This document shows, piece after piece, positions 34,877-45,884 of a stretch of DNA of 64,000 bases (its first letter is position 1; every line of letters starts with the position of its first letter). The position numbers and the translations under genes are program-made. The notes under the pieces were generated by a model. The model was not told the DNA's origin. It saw only the letters and a program-made list of their open reading frames with translations, and did no database searches. The stretch covers positions 58,681,812 to 58,745,811 of the forward strand of contig CM075760.1 of the NCBI GenBank assembly GCA_037974335.1, in the 5' to 3' direction. The DNA comes from Prionace glauca. Lineage: Eukaryota; Chordata; Chondrichthyes; Carcharhiniformes; Carcharhinidae.

Positions 34877-36482
34877 GTGAATAACTTGCCGGGTGTTAGC
34901 AATGAAAAGGTGGTAGGACTGGAGGGTCTTAATGACATTACTGTTACTAGAGAGGTGGTGCTCGACAGACTGGAGGGGCTGATTGTGGACAAGTCCCCAG
35001 GACCGGATGAAATGCATCCGAGGGTTCTGAAAGAAATGGCGGAGGTGATAGTGGATGCCTTGGTGGTTATTTTCCAGACGTCGCTGGAATCCGGGGAAGT
35101 GCCAGATGATTGGAAAACGGCTAATGTTACGCCGTTGTTTAAGAAGGGTGCCAGGCAAAAGGCGGGGAATTATAGGCCAGTTAGTTTAACGTCTGTGATA
35201 GGTAAAATGTTAGAATCTGTCATTAAGGTGGAAATTGCGAGGCATCTTGAAGGGAATTGCTTGATAGAGCAGACCCAGCACGGTTTCATTAAAGGGAAGT
35301 CGTGTCTGACAAATTTACTGGAGTTCTCTGAGGATGTGTCTGGGGCAGTGGACAGAGGAGAGCCGGTGGATGTGGTCTTTCCAGATTTTCAGAAAGCGTT
35401 TGACCAAAGTACCTCACAAGAGGTTATTGCAGAAGGTCAGGGGACATGGAGTTGGGGGTAGGGTGTTAACGTGGATAGAGGATTGGTTGTCAAATAAGAG
35501 GCAGAGAGTGGGGGTCAACGTGTGCTATTCGGATTGGCGGATGGTGACGAGTGGGGTGCCCCAGGGGTCGGTGCTGGGGCCTCAGCTTTTTACCACTTAT
35601 ATAGATAATCTGGAGGAGGGAACCGAGTGTAGGGTGTCGAAAGTTGCTGATGACACCAAGATTGGGGGAACGGCAAACTGTGCGGAGGGTGTGGAGAGTC
35701 TGCAGAAGGATCTAGATAGGCTGGGCGAATGGGCCAGGAAGTGGCAAATGGAATTTAATGTTGGCAAGTGTGAGGTGGTCCACTTTGGTAGGAAGAATGG
35801 TAGGAAGGACTATTACTTACGGGGCGAAAAACTGCAGCAGGCGACGGTGCAGAGGGACCTCGGGGTCCTTGTGCATGAGTCGCAAAAACCCAGCTTGCAG
35901 GTGCAGCAGGTGGTCAGGAAGGCGAATGGGATGCTGGCCTTCATAGCGAGGGGGATTGAATATAAAAGTAGGGAGGTCTTGCTGCAGCTGTATAGGGCAC
36001 TGGTGAGGCCGCAGCTGGAGTACTGTGTGCAGTTTTGGGCGCCGCACCTGCGCAAAGATATTTTGGCCTTGGAGGGAGTGCAGAGGAGGTTTACTAGGCT
36101 GATACCGGAGTTGAGGGGGTTGAGCTATGAGGAGAGGCTGAATAAACTGGGCTTGTACTCGTTAGAGTTTAGAAGAATGAGGGGAGATCTCATTGAGACG
36201 TATAAGATGATGAATGGGATGGATAGGATAGAGGTGGAGAGACTCTTCCCGCTCAAAAAAGACAGTAGGATTCGGGGGCACAGCCTCAAGATAAAGGGGA
36301 GGCGGTTTAGAACGGAGTTGAGGAGCAACTTCTTCACTCAAAGGGTGGTGAATCTCTGGAATTCTCTGCCCGTTGAAGTGGTGGATGCTGCCTCGCTAAA
36401 TATTTTTAAGAAGCGGGTTGATGGGTTTTTGATAAGAGAGGGCATTAAGGGTTATGGGGAGAAAGCGGGAAAGTGGAACTGA
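34877..36482 (+). pseudogene. CR1 reverse transcriptase (ORF2 part)
   Basis: Contains [56 protein letters not shown], a motif A region (VDVVFPDFQKAFD, with P where the subfamily has L), SGVPQGSVLGPQLF and motif C as KVADDTKIGG, where F of FADD is V. It runs to the C-terminal FFTQRVVNLWNSLPVEVV. One frameshift divides it. It is very similar to the copies at 47224 and 62985, so the subfamily was recently active. Confidence 0.85.
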
Positions 36483-36574
36483 GCAGCGACAGATCAGCCA
36501 TGATCTTATTGAATGGCGGGGCAGGCTCGAAGGGCTAGATGGCCTACTCCTGCTCCTATTTCTTATGTTCTTAT
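34877..36574 (+). mobile_element. CR1 LINE inserted in IgM CH4 exon
   Basis: A 1.7-kb 5'-truncated CR1. It is flanked by the direct repeat GAGAC (34872-34876 and 36575-36579), which looks like the target-site duplication when compared with uninterrupted CH4 of copy 2. It ends with GGCCTACTCCTGCTCCTATT and TTATGTTCTTAT. The RT is nearly intact in two frames (34877-35461 and 35334-36482) with one shift near 35405. Confidence 0.92.
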
Positions 36575-36639
36575 GAGACTTCTTCTGCTGAGGGCAGGAG
36601 GACAGAGACCAACGTTTCCCGCGGATTTGGATCTGCAGA

Positions 36640-36890
36640 AAATGTAGAATAAAGTCAATAAACTGGAGAATTCTGGAGACAAACCGCTGGTTAGATATCA
36701 GGAAAATGTGTTTCACTTTTGATTTTAAATGTTCCCATTTTTGATTCCCAGATTGGAGGAGAGGTGAACACAATTTGTTTTCTCAAATAACTCAGGGGGG
36801 GCGGACTGGAGAGTTTCAGAAAGTCTACAGCACTGAATCATGCCATTCGGCCCAACTGATCTACTTTTCTGGTCAATGTGCTGACTGTCT
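36640..36890. other. IgM copy 1, sequence 5' of CH4
   Basis: Intron sequence homologous to 60768-60990 in copy 2. No CH3 exon is visible. Confidence 0.5.
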
Positions 36891-37330
36891 GCCCCAGTGA
36901 CCTCCTCTCACACTTTCCTCAAGGTGCTGACTGTTCATGCCAGTGTCACAGTGAGCCCTTCTCACAGTCTCCTCAAGGTGTTGACTCTCGATTCCAGTGT
37001 CCCAGTGCCCTCCCCTGATAATCTCCTCAAGATGCTGACTCTCTGCCCTGGTGTCCCAGTGACCTCCCCTCTCACACTCTCCTCAAGGTGTTGCTTCTCT
37101 CTCCCGTTGTCCCACTATCCCCCTCTCTTCAAGGTGCTGCTTTCCTGTCCCAGTGTGTCAGTGTCCCACTCTCACTCTTTTCTCAAGGTACTGCTTTCCT
37201 GTCCCACTGTCCCAGTGTCCCCCTCAGAGTCACCTCATTGTGCTGACTATCTGTCCTAGTGTCCCCCTCTCACAGTCTCCTCGAGGTGCTACTGACTCTG
37301 TTTAAGTGTCCCAGTGTCCTTCTCCCACAC
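36890..37330. repeat. minisatellite, about 60-bp unit
   Basis: Roughly seven degenerate units built on CTCCTCAAGGTGCTGACTCT followed by GTCCCAGTGTCCC. The open frame across it (36897-37259) only reflects the repeat. Confidence 0.75.
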
Positions 37331-37679
37331 TCTCCTCAACTCACTCTTGTCTCCTTTAAACTTCAGAATAGAAATTGACGTGAAAGTTTGATGTGAAGCC
37401 TCTTGATATGGTTCTCCTGTGCGTGACACTGAGAAATAGTTCAATGTGAAATCTCTTGCCCAGAATGAACTGTACGTGACACTGGGAGATAGTTCTATCA
37501 GATGACTCTCGCTAAGACTGTAATGCTGAGATATTGATCTGTGTGAAGTTCTTTACTAAAATTGTTCTGTACATAAACTGTAAATAAGAGTGCGTAGTGC
37601 CTGGATGTAGCAGCCTATATCAATCCCGATTAACGCTAACCACATCTTTAACCCACAGCCATCATAACCATACACCAAT
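37331..37679. repeat. degenerate tandem repeat, about 65 bp
   Basis: Recurring GTGACACTGAGAAATAGTTC / GTGACACTGGGAGATAGTTC blocks with related text between 37380 and 37590. No gene recognised. Confidence 0.5.
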
Positions 37680-38440
37680 AAAACATAGGAATAGAATTAG
37701 GCCATTAGGCTCATCGAGCCGGCTCTACCATTCAATGATGGCTGAGAAGTTCCTCAAACCCATTCTACCGTTTCTTTTGCCCCGTAACCTTTGATCCCTT
37801 TACCAGTCACGAACTTATCTATCTCTTTCTTAAATACACTCGGAGACCTGGCCTCTACAGTCTTGTGTGGCAATGAATTACACAGATTTACAAGCCTCTG
37901 ACTGAAGAAATTCCTCCTCATCACAATTTTAAAGTAAGAAGTCTTCACAACAGCTGGTTAAAGTCCCACAAGCTCACTTGGAATTACGAGCTTTCGGAAT
38001 GCTGCTCCTTCATCAGGTCAGTGGCCTACTGGCGTTGTGAGACTTCTCACTGTGCCTATGCCAGTCCAACGCTGGCATTTCCACATCACAGTTCTAAAGG
38101 ACGGACTCTTTCCTCCGAGGTTTTGCCTTCCTGTCTCTCCTACGAATGGAAACATCTTTCACAAGTGCACTCTATCCAGGCCTTTCATTATACTGTAAGA
38201 TTGCATGAGATCTCATTCCTCATCCTTCCAGACTCTATTAACTACAGACCCAGAGTCCTCAGATTCTACTCATGTATCAAGTATTTTATTCCCCGGATCA
38301 TTTTTGTGAAACTCCTCTGGACCCTCTCCAAGGCCAGCAGATCCTTCCCTAGATATGGGGCCCAAAATTGCTGTCAATATTCCGAATTGGCCTGACTTAT
38401 AAAACCTCGGCAGTACTCCCCTTCTTTGTATTCCAGTCCT
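37680..38440 (-). mobile_element. older CR1-type LINE, 3' end
   Basis: Minus-strand RT C-terminal text (RRNFFSQRLVNLCNSLPHKTV) and 3' end with GGCTCGATGAGCC, continuing upstream to about 38440. It is interrupted by a 146-bp insertion at 37936-38082. Confidence 0.75.
37936..38082 (-). mobile_element. short Penelope-tail-like element
   Basis: Contains the same motifs as the tails of the Penelope-like fragments (complement of GATGAAGGAGCAGCATTCCG, then GGGACTTTAACCAGCTG). The flanks TCACAATTTTAAAG and TCACAGTTCTAAAG are a probable 14-bp target-site duplication within the older CR1. Class assignment is inferred from the shared tail. Confidence 0.6.
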
Positions 38441-38573
38441 CTCGAAATGAACCCTAACAGAGGGACTTCTGTTATATAGAATTAATATCGAAAGATTTGC
38501 TGTCTGTTCCTTCATTATTTCTAATTCCCTGACCCTCAACACCTCATGTAGGTTATAAATGTTCTACTTTGGG

Positions 38574-38580
38574 TATAAAA
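38574..38580 (+). promoter_or_regulatory. TATA box of GPCR gene 2
   Basis: TATAAAA about 66 bases before the first ATG of the exon-1 reading frame, as in GPCR gene 1. A second TATAAA occurs near 38553. Confidence 0.5.
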
Positions 38581-38645
38581 ACTGTTGGATTGAAGGGGGT
38601 TAAGTGAAACTGTTTGTTTCGTGACTGTAATTGATGTGAGTCTCC

Positions 38646-40055
38646 ATGGATCTGATTAGTGTGCCTGAGGGATTTCGCTCTTCCATTAATAAGGGATTCC
38701 ATTCAATGTGTTGTCCCATTGAGTCAGCAGGAGCGACAACTCCGACGCTAACAGAGATCAGCGGCTGTGGAGAGAGAGGGAGGGAGAGGCGAGATCAGAA
38801 ACTTAGAGTAATGGATTGGAATGATCCATTAGTGGATCAGAATCTGGAAGCAATGGATTGGAATGTTTCAACAATGATTCAGAATTTGGGAACAATGGAT
38901 TGGAATGTTCCAACAATGGATCAGAATCTGGGAATAATGGATTGGAATGTTGCGACCACGGACAGGAGTTTATCCTATTGGATTGTTTGGTTTACTTCAG
39001 ATCATTGGTGGATAACATCAGCTGATCGAATTGGATATCTGCTGAAGATGATTCAATACTTTTACTATCCCCTCTTGGCGATTGTTGGTGTTCCAGGTAA
39101 GTCCCTGGCTGGAATTGAACCAGCCCGTCTACCATGGGAATCAGAGCAGGCAACGGGCTGAGCATGGGAAAGTCTGTTGAACACGGGTAGGATTTTGTAG
39201 CTTCAGGAAGAGTGAGGCTGTTATGTCCCATCCCCTGTGTCCACTTCCTAATTCTCGAAAGGGTGTTTAAATATTTTGATTTTCTTCTCATTTACTGCAC
39301 TGGGTTTGCTGCTCTTGTGGTCTCCGTTGAATCACTGTATCCAGTTATTAATTATTTCAGCCAGTGACAATTGTCTTAGGGCCTATGGGCTGGGATGTCT
39401 TCTGTGTGCTGTGACATTCCATAGGCATGTGAACTCAAACACTATTCCTTTGTAAGTAAAAGAATGAGACAGAATCCTTTTTACCCTCTCTACATAACAC
39501 CATTTCACTGCTAATCGCCCACCCAGTCAGCAGGCTGTAGAATCCATTTTAATGACCATGTGTGCACTGCAAGTACTCACCGGAGAGAGAACATGTTTTG
39601 TAACGTTTAATCATTAGTTTCACAAATATGAGAACATTAACGTTGCAATGAAATAACTTTGAAAATCCCCAAGACATTCCAGCTGTACACTGATGGAGAT
39701 ATAGCATGGCCAATGCACCTAACCAGTACAACTTTCAGAGTGTGGGAGGAAATGGAAACACCAGGATGAAACCCACAGAGACACACAGAGAACGTGCAGA
39801 CTCTGCACAGATAGTGGCCAAGTCTGGAATTGAACAAGAACCTGTGGTGCTGTGAAGCAACAATGCTATCCCCTGTGCCACTACAAGCACTCCTAGAGTA
39901 GCAGGAACACAAACACGCAGTCACTCCCAAACACACATACATTAATACACACATTTGTTGACAGAAGCAATCAGGCTTTAACACTTACTCCCACTCACAT
40001 GCAGATTAAAGAATAGGACAACACATACTTTGGAACACTCCTACTGTGTTCTCTT

Positions 40056-40104
<49 letters not shown>

Positions 40105-42876
40105 AGGGGGTTGTGGCGGGTTCACAACTACTGTTGTGCCCATTGATGACGGGGTGAGCAGTAAAACTGCGTGACAGCCTAGAACTCAGGTCCACGCCCG
40201 AATTCTCGCCTCTTGCAACCTTTACCAGCAATGGATATGCAGCGGATTGAGTCTCCTGCCGATTTCTGGCAGGGGGCTGGATATATAATTGAAATTTATT
40301 TTGAAACACATTTAATTAAATTTTGCGGTAGAATTGGGTGACACACTTGCCTTTGCAGCCTCACCAGAAAAGGTTGTGAACAGTGAGGACAAATACGAGG
40401 ACATGTACGAGGTCCATGTACGAGGACAAATCGTGATCTCCTCGCCGATAGAACTGAAGGCCATTGAGGGTACCAGGCAAGGTCAAGGGCAAAGGTCGGT
40501 GCCCCATAGGAAATGTCCACCGGACAGTACCAGGGCGTGGGGGATGAGGTGGTGGGGTCTACACAAGCGGAGCCTGCAGGTAGTGAGGCCGACTCTGAAC
40601 GCAATTGCTGGATAGCAGAGGGTTCCGTTACCACCCTACACGCTGTCTGTGAGGTGGGGTGGTCCCTGCTGCCACTCTGCATGTGATTGGTGGGGATTGG
40701 GAGGAGGCATCAGGAAGTTCAGGATCAAATTGCAGAAACAGGAACCAAGCCCCAGGCTACAGATTTTAGACATGAGTTTCGGAGGACTAATGGTATTGCA
40801 GGCTGACCTGTAGTCGATAAACACGAATCGGTGTTCCAGGGTTGACTGTAGGGTCAGAGAGCTGGCATTTTTGGACCTGTTGTGAATGTAGGTGAACTGT
40901 AGTGGATCTAGGCAATCGGGGAAGCCAGAGCTGATGCATGCCATGACTAACTTTTTGATGCATTTCATAATATTGAATGCCAGAGTCAGAGTCACCGAAC
41001 AACAGTGATTAGGCAGCCTGTTTGACTTTCCTTTGGTACTGGTCTTTGTTTGAGTTTTTACCTGGTGCATAGATTGGGAAACTTCCTGCCGAGAGAGGAC
41101 TCATGGAGCTGTACGTTCCAATATATCAAAGTGGGACAGCAGCAATTGCACTGAGTATTATGGATGACAGCTATTCACCGAATCCTGAAGTTTTCATCTA
41201 CTATTGAAAGCAAACATTGATGCTTGTTGTTCTGTGCCAATCGAGTGTTAGATTACTACGATTGCTTCCTAACGGTGGCCAGAATGCTGTGGTGCCCTCT
41301 CCAGAGCACATTTTGTTTTTGTAAAGATAATAGAGATTCTCTGCTATAAAGGCATCAGGATCTCCCTCTGCCAACTGGTTAGTATTGTCCAGAGGAAAGG
41401 GTCACACCAGCAGTGTTTGGTACCAGTTCTGTTGTGGGAGTTGTCACTAAGCTGTCTTAGAGACAACAGATTACCACCTACAGGACTCCAAACAGGATTT
41501 TCTGTCAGGGTTCACTCCCTCAGCCTTCTTACCCTCCAAATCCTCCACAGGTCGAGGGACTATTTACCTGTATCTGAATGAGGGACAATGTTGAGGACTC
41601 CCTGAAAAGCTCTCTCCCAAATGTATACATTTGTGCTACTACCAAATGTATACATTTGAGCAGTACGGTGGCACAGTGGTTAGCACTGCTGACTCACAGT
41701 ATCAGGGACCTGGGTTTAGTTCCAGCTTTGGGCCACGGTCTGTGTTGAGTTTGTACATTCTCTTTGTGTACAGGTTTACTCCAGATGCTCTACTTTCCTC
41801 TCACACTCTAAAAGACGTGCTGGATTAAACAAAAGGGTTTAAGTGATTGTGTGTGTGTGTGTGCATTTTTTTAATGTATGTATAGTTGAACCCATCTTCA
41901 GTCTAAATGGTAATGTCTTCCCCTGAATCATGTCTAATTTTATTCTTTATTTCCCGTCCTGACAGTGAACATAATCACAATTGTGACATTGACGAGCAGA
42001 AACTGTGGTCTGTCCAAATGTGTCAGTCGTTACCTGGTGGCCATGTCAGTGGGGGATCTGCTGGTCGTTATCCTCGACCTGATATTGAGACACATTCCCA
42101 TTGTTTATCATGAACAGTTTTATTTCCTGCTGTCTCTCCCTGTGTGTAACATCCACGCTGTCCTGCTTTATGCAGCTACTGACTGTTCAGTCTGGTTCAC
42201 TGTCACTTTCACCTTTGATCGATTTGTGGCCATTTGCTGCCCCAAGCTGAAAAGTAAATATTGTACTGAGAAATCGGCGGCTGTGGTTCTGGGAACAGTG
42301 ACTGTGCTGAGCTGTTTAAAGAACATTTTCTGGTATTTTATGTTATTAAATCGATATCGACTGGTGAACTTCCCCTGGTTTTGTGATTACACAATGAACG
42401 TTGTGGGATCTCCGGTCTGGATAACAATCGAGTTCCTCCACAACATTCTAACCCCGTGTGTCCCATTCATCCTGATTCTACTGTTGAATGTCCTCACCGT
42501 CAAACACATTTTAGTGAGCAGCAGAGCCCGCAGAAGACTCCGCGCTCACTCTGGGGAGAATCCTAGAGACTCAGAGATGGAGAGTCGAAGAAAATCCATC
42601 ATTTTACTGTTCGTTATCTCAGCCAATTTCATCCTTTTATGGTCAACATTAATGGTTTATTCAACATGGATACGGATATATGATTTGGGCTATCAGTCGG
42701 TGTGGTTAGATATTTTTGTTATGGATATGGGCCTCATGCTGCAACTCACAAGTTGCTGCACAAATACTGCCATTTATGCAGTGACACAGACTCACTTCAG
42801 ACAACAGCTAACAAATCTGCTGAAATACCCCCTTACTGCAATTCTTCAACTTTTACACTCTGAGATGAAACTATAA
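38646..42876 (+). CDS. GPR139-like class A G-protein-coupled receptor 2
   Basis: Two exons. Exon 2 (41966-42876) enters in phase 1 after CCTGACAG and encodes about 302 residues: ILTSR-type TM1 end, the TM3 region with DRF (for DRY), the PWFC loop cysteine, the ARRRLRAHSGENP third loop, and NTAIY in TM7. Exon 1 ends IQYFYYPLLAIVGVP before G|GTAAGT at 39096, parallel to GPCR 1. The first ATG (38646) follows an in-frame TGA by 6 bases, giving a long N-terminus with four 14-15-residue repeats of MDWN type, about 453 residues in all; a shorter start such as 39048 would give about 319. Exons are intact. The 2.9-kb intron holds SINEs, a LINE piece and a CA repeat. Exon pairing and start are inferred. 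Confidence 0.85.
38812..38975 (+). repeat. 42-bp tandem repeat in GPCR 2 exon 1
   Basis: Four imperfect in-frame units of about 42 bp, each starting ATGGATTGGAATG and containing GATCAGAATCTGG. They would encode MDWNVPTMDQNLGI-like repeats in the extracellular N-terminus. Confidence 0.85.
39620..39890 (-). mobile_element. tRNA-derived SINE in GPCR 2 intron
   Basis: Diverged minus-strand SINE: tail near ACGTTGCAATGAAATAAC, body GTGTGGGAGGAAATGG, and a degenerate head near 39860-39890. Confidence 0.7.
40056..40101 (+). repeat. (CA)n microsatellite
   Basis: About 23 uninterrupted CA dinucleotides. Confidence 0.95.
40680..41010 (-). mobile_element. L2/Rex1-like LINE fragment
   Basis: Minus strand encodes CIKKLVMACISSGFPDCLDP, LQSTLEHRFVFIDYRSACNT and SKICSLGLGSCFCNLILNFL, the RT finger and motif A region of the family also present at 6300-7590. 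Short and degenerate. Confidence 0.7.
41661..41832 (+). mobile_element. tRNA-derived SINE, truncated
   Basis: Head GGTGGCACAGTGGTTAGCAC and degenerate B box (GGGTTTAGTTCC), then a diverged body ending near AAAGACGTGCTGGATTAAAC. The tail is missing. Confidence 0.8.
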
Positions 42877-42929
42877 CCACAAGACCCCTGCCTCTTCCTG
42901 TTTGGCGTTCATAATGTAAGTAATAAAAC

Positions 42930-43243
42930 AGCCTCACAGAGACAGAAGGAGTGACAGATCGAGAGAGTGGGCAATGTGATTAACAGTGAAAGTGATAGAG
43001 AGACGGAGATTGACAGAGAGAGGGAAGGACAGAAAGACCTGGAGAGCGACAGATTTTGTAAGAGTTTATAATAGATACAGTGAAAAAAATACAGAGGCAG
43101 ACAGAGAGGAAGGACAAAGACAGAGAGAGACTCACAGAGTGAGAGAAACAGAGACAGCGAGTGGGGGAAACGGTGAGGTGGGTGGACACAGAATGAGAAA
43201 CAGAGACATAGGAAGACAGTTGGGAGGATGTAATAGCAAAGGG
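42930..43243 (+). repeat. purine-rich (GA) tract, left part
   Basis: Long GAGA/GACAGA-rich stretch on the plus strand. It resumes at 44266 after a CR1 insertion. Confidence 0.8.
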
Positions 43244-44265
43244 AGAGAACAAAGAACAAAGAACAACACAGCACGGGAAACAGGCCCTTCGGCCCAACGA
43301 GCCCGCGCCGCCGTCCCATGGTCAGTGACCTATTCATGATTTTAGTCTATGCCTAATGTATGAGGATCAGGGAGGTCCAATATAGGGACAATTTGTTACC
43401 CAATCAATCAGCCTAAAAGCACATTTTTGGGATGTGGGAGGAAACCGGAGCACCCGGAGGAAACCCACGCAACCACGGGGAGAACACGCAAACTCCCATG
43501 GACACAGGCCCAAATCCATGTGTCCGCACAGCAACAGAGATAGCCTCTGAGCTGTCATGATGCCCTCGAGATGGTCCAGTTTACGCACACCAACGACATG
43601 AAGCAGTAGGCAACTCCCGAAACAATATCCAAGAGCAGCCCACCACAACCTGCCGCCCGCATGCCCCTTGCTGGACTTAAATGCCTGTGGATAAAAATTT
43701 CATTATTAAAGACTCTATATCCCTGAGGCTAAAACTGACCCCAAGCCTTCAATGCTTAATAAGGCCTGCTATATCCCCCTATATGTAGACCGCTCATATG
43801 GCTGTCCAATGACTCTTGAACAACCGTACCGTGCCTGCTTCCACCACCTTACTCGGCAGTGCATTCCACATCCCCACTACCCTTTGTGTGAAAAACTGCC
43901 CTCTAATATTAGTCTTATATTTAGCCCCCTTCACCCTAAGCCCGTGACCCCTCGTTCTATCCATTTCTAATAGCGGAAAAAGCTTGTCACCATCTACTCT
44001 ATCTGTCCCCTTCATAATCTTATAAACCTCTATTAGATCCCCCCTCAGCCGACGTCTCTCAAGGGAAAACAGCCCAAGTGCGTTCAATCTTTCCTCGTAA
44101 GACAGCCCTTCCATACCAGGCAACATCCTGGTAAATCTCCTCTGCACTCTCTCCAGGATCTCTACATCCTTCCGGTAGTACGGCGACCAGAACTGGACGC
44201 AGTACTCCAGGTGAGGCCTAACCAACGTTCTATACAACTGCAACATCAGACTCCTACTCTTATAG
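43244..44265 (-). mobile_element. CR1 with SINE-like 3' tail, 5'-truncated
   Basis: Minus strand: RT C-terminus (MLQLYRTLVRPHLEYCVQF, RRFTRMLPGMEGLSYEERL, then FFTQRVVGMWNALPSKVV), 3' UTR, SINE-like body and GTTCTTT-type end at 43244-43270. GGGAGA on both sides may be the target-site duplication in the GA tract. Confidence 0.85.
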
Positions 44266-44690
44266 GGAGAGGGAGATTAAGAGGGAAAGGGAGACAGAAA
44301 GGGAGGGCAGAAGGAAATAGTCAGAAACAAAGAGAAACAGAGACATACAGCGAGAGAGAGAGAGAGCATCAACGAATGGGAAAGAGTGAGCCTGAACGAG
44401 TATAATGGACAGAGGAAGCACAAAAAAAACGTAGTGAGGTAGAGGGAGAAAGAGCAATAAGAAAAGGGGGCAGAGACGATGAGGGAGGGAGAGAAAGATG
44501 GAAATGGAGCAGGACAAGGAGAGTGAGACTGAGAGGAGGCAGCAGGGACAGAGGAAGAGGATAGATAGAGGGAGGCTGAGGGTGAGGTACAGAGACAGTA
44601 AGAGAGACAGAGCAACGTATAGAGAAAGACAAAGGCATGGATGCATTTGTGATCATCGACAACGTATTTGAAAGAACATTTTTGAGTCTG
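44266..44690 (+). repeat. purine-rich (GA) tract, right part
   Basis: Continuation of the GA-rich tract (GGGAGACAGAAAGGGAGG-type text). Open frames on the minus strand rich in S, L and P are composition artefacts. Confidence 0.8.
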
Positions 44691-45090
44691 CTTCTTCGAC
44701 TGACTGTCAGGATTAGAACAGACACGCGATTGAGAGCTCATGGTGAATAACATTGTTTCCAGTCTTTACCATTTTTAACCCGAATGTGTTTCTACATGTT
44801 AGATATGAAACTAATATGTGGATTTTAAATCATTTGTGATGCTGTGACTCGATTGGTCCGTGGGAATAAAGTGCAGTGGAACTTGATTAATTCGCACACT
44901 TCTATTTATTTCCATGGTCCAAAGTTCTCCTTTTGCTCCAAGGAAATTCTGTCCTCTTTCCGAAGCTAGAATCAGCTCTCACAGTTCGGACCCACTGCTA
45001 ATAATTGGTCAGAAACAATGTAACACACAGAGAAATCAGACATTAATACAGATAATTCTGGTATAACAATCGGGTGGAGTTTTTTGGGAT
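44691..45090. other. no gene recognised
   Basis: AT-rich spacer between the GA tract and a SINE. Nothing recognisable. Confidence 0.4.
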
Positions 45091-45092
45091 AT

Positions 45093-45441
45093 ACCATAGA
45101 ACCATAGAACCCTACAGTGCAGAAACAGGCCCTTCAGCCCATCGAGTCTGCACCGAACACAATCCCACCCAGACCCTATCCCCATATCCCTACACATTTT
45201 ACCTGCTAATCCCTCTAACCTACACATCCCAGGATACTAAGGGGCAATTTTAACATAGCCAATGAACCTAACCCGCACATCTTTGGACTGTGGGAGGAAA
45301 CCGGAGCACCCGGAGAAAACCCACGCAGACACGAGGAGAATGTGCAAACTCCACACAGGCAGTGACCCGAGCCGGGAATCGAACCCAGGACCCTGGAGCT
45401 GTGAAGCAGCAGTGCTAACCACTGTGCTACCGTGCCACCCT
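45093..45441 (-). mobile_element. tRNA-derived SINE, full length
   Basis: Well-preserved minus-strand copy: complement of GGTGGCACGGTAGCACAGTG head at 45441, B box GGGTTCGATTCCCGG, body, and tail ending in GGTTCTATGG repeats at 45093. Best preserved SINE of the window. Confidence 0.9.
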
Positions 45442-45704
45442 AATATGACCTCTCTGATTGAGGCAGTTAATGCTATCCAATCCGGGAGCCCTGCAGACAT
45501 ATATAATATGGTGTGTCTAGGTTACCGGAAATCAGGGTGTGTACACTCGGAGTGTGTTTTTTTTTCACTTGACGATTACTAGAGAAACTTAGCTAATGTT
45601 CTGGGTACCCTGGTTCCAATCTCCAATGGTGGAGATTGAATAAGTATATCTGGAATTCAGAATCAGCTGGTGATCATAAGAAAACATTTTTGGAAAAAAA
45701 ACCC

Positions 45705-45850
45705 CATCTGGTTCACCACTGTCCCAGGGAAGGAAATCTGTCGTCCTTCTGTGGTCAGGACTAATTATGACTCCAGGGCCACGGCAATGTGGTTGACAGT
45801 TAATTGTCCCCTGAACATCGGCAACTCGACAGCAGAGCCGCGAAGGCAGA
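45705..45850 (-). repeat. conserved dispersed repeat
   Basis: TTCACCACTGTCCC, AGGAAATCTGTCGTCCTTC and GCAATGTGGTTGACAGTTAA are recognisable parts of a widespread vertebrate interspersed repeat. A shorter copy in the opposite orientation is at 19300-19375. Confidence 0.5.
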
Positions 45851-45884
45851 TGCCTTGAGTTGGTTACAATTAACAGACACTTGT

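Larger units (their letters stand above)
30648..36632 (-). pseudogene. IGHM: IgM heavy chain 3' end, copy 1 (CH4, TM1, TM2)
   Basis: Minus-strand exons of a shark-type mu chain. The CH4 exon starts at 36632 after TTCTGCAG, is interrupted by a CR1 (34877-36574), and resumes at 34876, reading [37 protein letters not shown] and INRT. The secretory tail [20 protein letters not shown] ends at the stop 34540-34538. The internal membrane donor G|GTAAAC is at 34600. TM1 (30923-30796) encodes an acidic stalk, then [20 protein letters not shown] and TAVTLVK; TM2 (30656-30648) encodes IK and the stop. Splice phases agree throughout. Both secreted and membrane ends are present, but the LINE inside CH4 should destroy the Ig fold. 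No CH1-CH3 exon is visible upstream, so this looks like an orphan pseudogene. Confidence 0.9.
27826..36770. repeat. segmental duplication, copy 1 (IgM 3' region)
   Basis: Aligns in order with 54470-60990 over non-coding and coding parts: 27826-28000 with 54470-54580, 28343-29160 with 54580-55600, 29200-31460 with 55610-57760, the TG-rich intron, and CH4. Differences are mostly three CR1 insertions here (27931, 32971, 34877) and one repeat insertion in the other copy (54963). Confidence 0.85.

Noticed and set aside
36396-36773. 125-codon minus-strand frame next to CH4 of copy 1
   Set aside because: It reads antisense CR1 tail, the 5' part of CH4 in another frame and intron; not a separate gene.
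40316-40620. 93-codon open frame in the GPCR 2 intron and a 128-codon frame opposite
   Set aside because: No known motif; both frames are open over the same bases, as chance frames in GC-rich repeats often are.
44260-44753. Serine/leucine/proline-rich open frames on the minus strand
   Set aside because: Composition artefact of the GA-rich tract.
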